Assembly (NCBI GenBank): GCA_015522765.1
Contig: WALR01000111.1
Coordinates: 1 to 10,172, forward strand
Source of the DNA: Candidatus Woesearchaeota archaeon
GTDB taxonomy: Archaea > Nanobdellota > Nanobdellia > Woesearchaeales > WALR01
DNA: 10,172 nt
Direction: 5' to 3'
In this document: positions 5,951-10,172 of the stretch, one piece after another
Layout of the letters: every line of letters starts with the position of its first letter
Numbering within the stretch: the stretch's first letter is position 1
The notes under the pieces: model-generated
What the model was told of the DNA's origin: nothing
The model's input: only the letters and a program-made list of their open reading frames with translations
The model's database searches: none
Translations under genes and position numbers: made by a program

Positions 5951-8900
5951 ATGGAAAAAACAGGAGCTCCTGCTATTTACAGATGCCTATTACTCCTGAT
6001 TATTCCTCTTTTATTAGTGCCCTATGCCCATGCTCTTACAATCACCCATAACCCCACTTCAGATGTTCAGCTAGGTTCAGACTATGCTGTTATAAAGTGG
6101 ACGACTGATGAGGCGGCAAATTCCACGATTCTCTACGGTGCGGCAAACCTTGACAATTCAATGAGTAATTCTTCACTGGATACTGCCCATTCATTTAATC
6201 TCACCTCCCTGTTTCCTGCCACAGAGTACAGCTACAAGCTGATAAGCAACGACAGCTCCACTGCTGTCATGAGCTTTAAGACCGCGGGCAGCGAGGCAAG
6301 GCTCCTCTCATTTGAGAAGCTGCCGGAGGAGATTAACACGAACAAGCTGGAGATAAAGGGGGCGGCTCCCTCTGGCTCCCGCATAACAGTCTTTGTCAAC
6401 AGGGAGATTAATAACATGCCCCAATACGACGAGGTTATTCCCTCATCATCCTTTGACATTAATGTTATACTTGACCCCCTGCATGCAGTGGAGGGGATTG
6501 TTGGCGTGAACACAATTGAGGTGGATGCATTCAGGGGTCATATGCATGACAAAAGGGAGTTTAATGTTAGTGTTGACACCGTTGCGCCCTCTATCTCATT
6601 CTCCTCAATTCCCTCTTATACAGCAAACAGCACCCTTAAAATAACAGGAACAACTGACTCAAAGGAGGATATAGAAATATTCCTCAATGGGAATAGCCAG
6701 GGGGGTGTTAAGCCCGATGATAACGGCGTGTTCTCCTATAAGCTCCCTCTTACAGAGGGAAAGAACACGATAAAGGCAGTCGCCACTGACTCTGCGGGCA
6801 ATAAAGGCGAGGCAAGAACCGAGATAACCCTTGACAAAAAGAGCCCTGTTATCACGATAACCTCATCCAAGGATTCCACCCATTCCTCAGTCTACAAGGT
6901 GGAGGGGCATACCGATGAGCCCTCAGACATAACAATAATCAATGTTAATAATTATGTCAGCTACGAGGAATTTAACACTCAGGTTAAGAAGATGACAAGG
7001 ATAAGCACGGCTTTCGGTGCTCTGGGGATAGTTGTCGGGAAGAATGCTAAGACCCATACTGACTCGAATAACAATTTCAAGGGCTATGTTCACCTCTTAA
7101 TGGGCGACCGGAATACGCAGGGCGTTAATCACATAGTCGTTGTTGCACGGGACAGGGCGGGAAACGAGGCGTACAAAGATTTTACCATTACTTTTATTCC
7201 AGGATGCGTTGAGTGGACATTGAGCGGCACGCCGAGAACCACACCCTTTAACATCTATTATAACAACCTCATATCTGCCCCATTCAGGGCGGGCATCCTC
7301 CTTAATCTGGGCTACTCAGGCAGGGGCATACCCACAAACATCCGTGTGAGCGTGACGCCTGACGGGAGCAAGGGCCAGAACCAGCTTGTAACACTAAAGA
7401 AATCAAAGGCCTCCCCCTATAGGCCGGGCAAGGGGGTAGTCGTCTTCACGCCCCTTGATATTAGGATGTACGGCGGGCGCACAAAGGACTATCCCGGCAA
7501 GCTTGAGCTCCACCTAAAGCTCCATATCTCCTATGAGGTTGATGGAAACCCTGAGGATTGCACTGTTTATGCGCAGCCGGTATTTGGCGTTCAGAAGCCG
7601 GCTGATTTAATGAGCCACTTCTCTGAGAAGCAGATAAATGACACCATAACAAGCCTTGACACGCTTATTAATGTAACCAGCTATGCCTATGACAAGGCGA
7701 TGATGCTTTACAGGTGGAACCTCTACGCCTGCACTGCCGCCGGCGCCTTGTACTATGCAACCCACCTCACAGGCAACGGCTGCAAGGATGATGGATCAGG
7801 GGGCGACGCCCTTAAGAAGATGCTCTGGATATGCGACAGGATTATGTGCCCCAATACCCCTCCTGACTGTAGTAAGACATTTAAAGGGCCTGAAAAGGAA
7901 CAGACTGTATATGCACAGCAGGGAAGTGCCACGGTTGAGAGGAAGGAGAAGGTGTTCTCAGGCTCCCTAGGGAATGAAGACACAGCAGTGATAAGGGTTG
8001 TTGATGTCTCAAGGAAGGGGGGAGGTGTTGATGTATCAAAGCTTGTAGGAGAAGAGCGTAGAATGTTTAATGTGTTCTGCGGCGGGCTCTCAAATATACA
8101 CTCTGTGATAATATACCAGGAGTATGACAAAAAGACAGGGAAGAAGGTCTCAAGCAATATATACTGCTCGGATAAAGATATAAGTAAGATTAAGCCCTCC
8201 CCTGAAACCCTGCCTGAAGGAGCCTGTTACGACACAAAATGCCCTGAATTTAATCAGGTGAGCTGCGTATTCGGAGGGGCAGATGAGGAGCCTGCAGGTG
8301 ACATAATAAGCGCCTTAAAGTGCGGATGCACTCCTGCAATTGCCGGCTACCTCTCCAATTACATGACAGTGTTTCAGGGGATGCGCACCTGCATCACAGA
8401 GGCGAAGGAGGGGCGGGCGAAGCCTGGCCTCTGCCAGAAGCTTTTCGCGGTGTTTGTATGCGATAATGTTAAGACACTCTTCAAGCATTTCGTCCCCTCC
8501 AAAAAGGTTTCTTATGGCGGAAGAGAGAATATTATTAATGCACATGCAAAGGGCAAGAGCATAAACAGGATTATTAAGGACAGGTATTCAGGGATACTCG
8601 CGGGAAGAAGCAAGTTTGGCTTAAGCACAAACAGCGTGACCAACAAGTTCTGCCTTGCCGCGGTGAGCTGGGACTGGTCCTCATTTGAGGAGGCGACAGA
8701 GAACTTTGCAGAGTCAATAAACATAGAGCCCATGGTCAGCCTCAGTGTTGATTCATACCCTGCCCAGTTCGACCCCTTCACAGGCAAGCTCAACATCGCC
8801 TACCACTTTTATGTTGGGATAATACCCGGAGGCCCAATAAACAACCTCAAGCTTACTCTGATGTGCGACCCCAACTTTCCAAACGGCAACCTCTGCTCCC

Positions 8901-9493
8901 CAAATGCGCCAATGATTGCAGTTCCAGGAGTCCCCTACCACCTCGACAGGGGAAGAGTATTTGACAAGGCGTTCACCTATAATGTTGATGATTCAAGGTG
9001 GTGGTACAACAAGGCAGTCTTGTCAATGGACTACACTGTTGGCGGAAAGAAGAAGATTCTCAACCTTGAGAGAAAGGTTAAGAGGAGGGGGGAGCTTGCC
9101 TATGAGTGCGACTTCAGCACTGTTAACGGGATTAGCTGTGAGAGCCCCCTAATAGGCCAGGAGGGAATAGTCGAGCTTTACGGCCAGGCGCAGGGGACAA
9201 GGCTGTCGCCGCCTGTAAGCGCCTACTTCACAGGAAACATTGTTAACCTTAAGGTGTCGCTCGCGAACCAATACAAGAATTCCTTCATCATTGTGCTTAA
9301 CGGCTCGACGCCTGAGGGGAAGAACAGGGAGCTCCACTACAAGGTTTCACCCCAGTCATACTCCGGGACAAACCAGGTCTTTGACCTTCCATTCTTCTTT
9401 CTCGGCTCCGGGAACGCCCAGCAGAGCTATTACTTTGAGGGGGATAAGAGTGAGACACTTCCATCCGGAACTTATTTTAAGGGATTAATGTGA
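5951..9493 (+). CDS. Giant secreted multidomain protein (fn3, Ig-like repeats, Cys-rich region), frame closes early
   Basis: A large exported protein (1180 aa here) of unknown function. A Sec signal peptide covers residues 1-28: basic start, CLLLLIIPLLLV core, cleavage after AHA. Residues 29-112 resemble a fibronectin type III or purple-acid-phosphatase N-terminal domain and hold four N-x-S/T sequons. Ig-like repeats follow at about 115-212 and 213-296 (the second with GVFSY and ATDSAGN), then 297-417 (ARDRAGN, with an insertion). Residues about 594-837 are cysteine-rich, including ICDRIMCP, CYDTKCP, LKCGC and FVCDN. More beta-type sequence follows. The ATG at 5951 is preferred because GGAG (5941-5944) precedes it by 6 nt and it gives a compact signal peptide. 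ATG 5921, 4 nt after the upstream stop and with GGTGA at 5912-5916, is a close alternative. The frame ends mid-domain at TGA 9491-9493, and similar protein continues in the -1 frame. A role in attachment or cell surface structure is only inferred. Confidence 0.8.
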   Translation: MEKTGAPAIYRCLLLLIIPLLLVPYAHALTITHNPTSDVQLGSDYAVIKWTTDEAANSTILYGAANLDNSMSNSSLDTAHSFNLTSLFPATEYSYKLISNDSSTAVMSFKTAGSEARLLSFEKLPEEINTNKLEIKGAAPSGSRITVFVNREINNMPQYDEVIPSSSFDINVILDPLHAVEGIVGVNTIEVDAFRGHMHDKREFNVSVDTVAPSISFSSIPSYTANSTLKITGTTDSKEDIEIFLNGNSQGGVKPDDNGVFSYKLPLTEGKNTIKAVATDSAGNKGEARTEITLDKKSPVITITSSKDSTHSSVYKVEGHTDEPSDITIINVNNYVSYEEFNTQVKKMTRISTAFGALGIVVGKNAKTHTDSNNNFKGYVHLLMGDRNTQGVNHIVVVARDRAGNEAYKDFTITFIPGCVEWTLSGTPRTTPFNIYYNNLISAPFRAGILLNLGYSGRGIPTNIRVSVTPDGSKGQNQLVTLKKSKASPYRPGKGVVVFTPLDIRMYGGRTKDYPGKLELHLKLHISYEVDGNPEDCTVYAQPVFGVQKPADLMSHFSEKQINDTITSLDTLINVTSYAYDKAMMLYRWNLYACTAAGALYYATHLTGNGCKDDGSGGDALKKMLWICDRIMCPNTPPDCSKTFKGPEKEQTVYAQQGSATVERKEKVFSGSLGNEDTAVIRVVDVSRKGGGVDVSKLVGEERRMFNVFCGGLSNIHSVIIYQEYDKKTGKKVSSNIYCSDKDISKIKPSPETLPEGACYDTKCPEFNQVSCVFGGADEEPAGDIISALKCGCTPAIAGYLSNYMTVFQGMRTCITEAKEGRAKPGLCQKLFAVFVCDNVKTLFKHFVPSKKVSYGGRENIINAHAKGKSINRIIKDRYSGILAGRSKFGLSTNSVTNKFCLAAVSWDWSSFEEATENFAESINIEPMVSLSVDSYPAQFDPFTGKLNIAYHFYVGIIPGGPINNLKLTLMCDPNFPNGNLCSPNAPMIAVPGVPYHLDRGRVFDKAFTYNVDDSRWWYNKAVLSMDYTVGGKKKILNLERKVKRRGELAYECDFSTVNGISCESPLIGQEGIVELYGQAQGTRLSPPVSAYFTGNIVNLKVSLANQYKNSFIIVLNGSTPEGKNRELHYKVSPQSYSGTNQVFDLPFFFLGSGNAQQSYYFEGDKSETLPSGTYFKGLM
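9478..9493 (+). other. Frame-change junction within the giant surface protein
   Basis: The upstream frame reads TYFKGLM then TGA. The -1 frame is blocked by TAA at 9478-9480 and opens from 9481 as GINVSDTESG. If the run AAGGG (9479-9483) had one more G, the protein would read straight through as YFKGINVSDTES. A -1 slip of the glycine codon GGA (9482-9484) onto GGG (9481-9483) would give the same product. Alternatively, GTG 9490-9492 overlaps the TGA as GTGA, a common coupled stop/start, with AGGG (9480-9483) as a weak ribosome binding site. Confidence 0.6.
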
Positions 9494-10172
9494 GCGACAC
9501 AGAGAGCGGCAGGATTATTGTCAGCATCGCCGGAAATTCCTATAACTGTCAATACACTGCTGTATCCACTTCTACTACGGGCACTCCCCTAAAATACTCG
9601 GAGTGCCATTTTAATGACAATGCAATTAATAGAATAAACCAGATTTTGTCCAAGGCTTTACCAAGAAGCCTCTCTTTCAAGCTTATAAAGAGTTCGAGCA
9701 ATGCACCTAAATCTGTACGGCTTATTGAAAACAAGACCAATAGTAAAAATGAAGTGTTAAAATCTGTGCCAATAAGCTTCAGCAGAGCCAAGAAGGCAAC
9801 TTCAGGGACAGGGAGCTGGCAGCTCAATGTCAATGTCATGCAGGATACTGACGGGGACGGCTATGGGGATGCGCCCATACTCTATGATACAAAGAACCAG
9901 AAGAAGAGCATCACCTACTCTGTCTCATCTGAGAGCGTTCTTGGAGCAGCAAGGCCTGTCGTGGAGATTGTTTCCCCTGTGGGCGGCTACCTTCCCCAGG
10001 AGGGGAAGGTTCCATTCGGCTTTAATGTGTGGGATGACATAAACGACTTTAATGAGACAGAGGTTAAGATAGACAAGATTGACAAGGGGGTAATCACTCC
10101 TACATGCGACATTAAGATTACTAAGAAAAAGGGAGAGGGATATAAGTTATTAGGTGGCAACGAGTGTAGTGC
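9490..10172 (+). CDS. Continuation of the giant surface protein in the -1 frame (partial, runs off right edge)
   Basis: From 9481 this frame is open for about 230 codons to the window end with no stop. The first possible start is GTG 9490. There is no signal peptide or membrane segment at its beginning, which argues against an independent exported protein and for a C-terminal part of the preceding one. Features seen are DTDGDGYGD (9844-9870), a calcium-binding loop as in thrombospondin type 3 or dockerin-like repeats. After it comes an Ig-like stretch starting RPVVEIVSPVGG, with cysteines near the edge. Codon use resembles the upstream gene. Bases 9541-9780 are somewhat more AT-rich. If translated separately by stop/start coupling, it would have to be exported by an unknown route or act with the upstream product. 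Confidence 0.6.
   Translation, partial: MSDTESGRIIVSIAGNSYNCQYTAVSTSTTGTPLKYSECHFNDNAINRINQILSKALPRSLSFKLIKSSSNAPKSVRLIENKTNSKNEVLKSVPISFSRAKKATSGTGSWQLNVNVMQDTDGDGYGDAPILYDTKNQKKSITYSVSSESVLGAARPVVEIVSPVGGYLPQEGKVPFGFNVWDDINDFNETEVKIDKIDKGVITPTCDIKITKKKGEGYKLLGGNECS

Noticed and set aside
7753..8157. A 134-codon minus-strand frame beginning MLETFFPVFLS.
   Set aside because: It has a hydrophobic-looking start but is antisense to the Cys-rich region of the giant protein, with no promoter or ribosome binding site. Treated as a shadow.
9475..9483. A classic X-XXY-YYZ slippery heptamer at the frame-change point.
   Set aside because: The T-TTT-AAG sequence there does not satisfy the heptamer, because the A-site codon would have to re-pair with TAA. 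Only a simple GGA-to-GGG slip is conceivable, so programmed frameshifting is not asserted.

Overview
The window looks archaeal. It carries ribosomal proteins L7Ae, S28e and L24e, which bacteria lack, and an aEF-2-type elongation factor with a diphthamide-site histidine. It also shows archaeal TATA boxes, strong GGAGG-type ribosome binding sites and a T-rich terminator. The style of the second half (a QVT-F membrane leader, giant Cys-rich Ig-like secreted proteins, N-x-S/T sequons) resembles DPANN archaea such as the Woesearchaeota/Pacearchaeota. That placement is from recall of the protein style, not from a search.

Layout. (a) Bases 1-265 form a divergent control region. A minus-strand gene appears to start at 31 and run off the left edge, and a plus-strand TATA box lies at 142-150. 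Between that TATA box and the first start codon is a leader of about 95 nt. It holds a box C/D-like (kink-turn-like) hairpin at 172-207 and a second, mutually exclusive hairpin at 202-223. (b) Bases 266-3788 are a tight translation operon: L7Ae, S28e, L24e, nucleoside diphosphate kinase, then EF-2. The gaps are 4, 13, 12 and 23 nt. The first four are a classic archaeal cluster. EF-2 occupies the place where, from recall, many archaea have infB (aIF5B). (c) Bases 3789-3972 hold a T-rich terminator, a new TATA box and a short leader. (d) Bases 3973-10172 are a surface-protein operon. It has a ~647-aa protein with one N-terminal pilin-like membrane segment and a C-terminal carboxypeptidase-regulatory-like beta domain. 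Next comes a large Sec-exported multidomain protein (fn3, Ig-like repeats, a Cys-rich region). Its frame closes at 9493, but recognisable extracellular-type sequence continues in the -1 frame to the right edge.

Two places deserve most attention. The L7Ae leader contains what looks like a binding site for L7Ae itself, which suggests autoregulation of the translation operon. The 9478-9493 junction looks like one giant protein split by a one-base frame change (sequencing error, real mutation or -1 slip), though a GTGA stop/start overlap is also possible. No tRNA, rRNA, CRISPR array, transposase or insertion sequence was seen.
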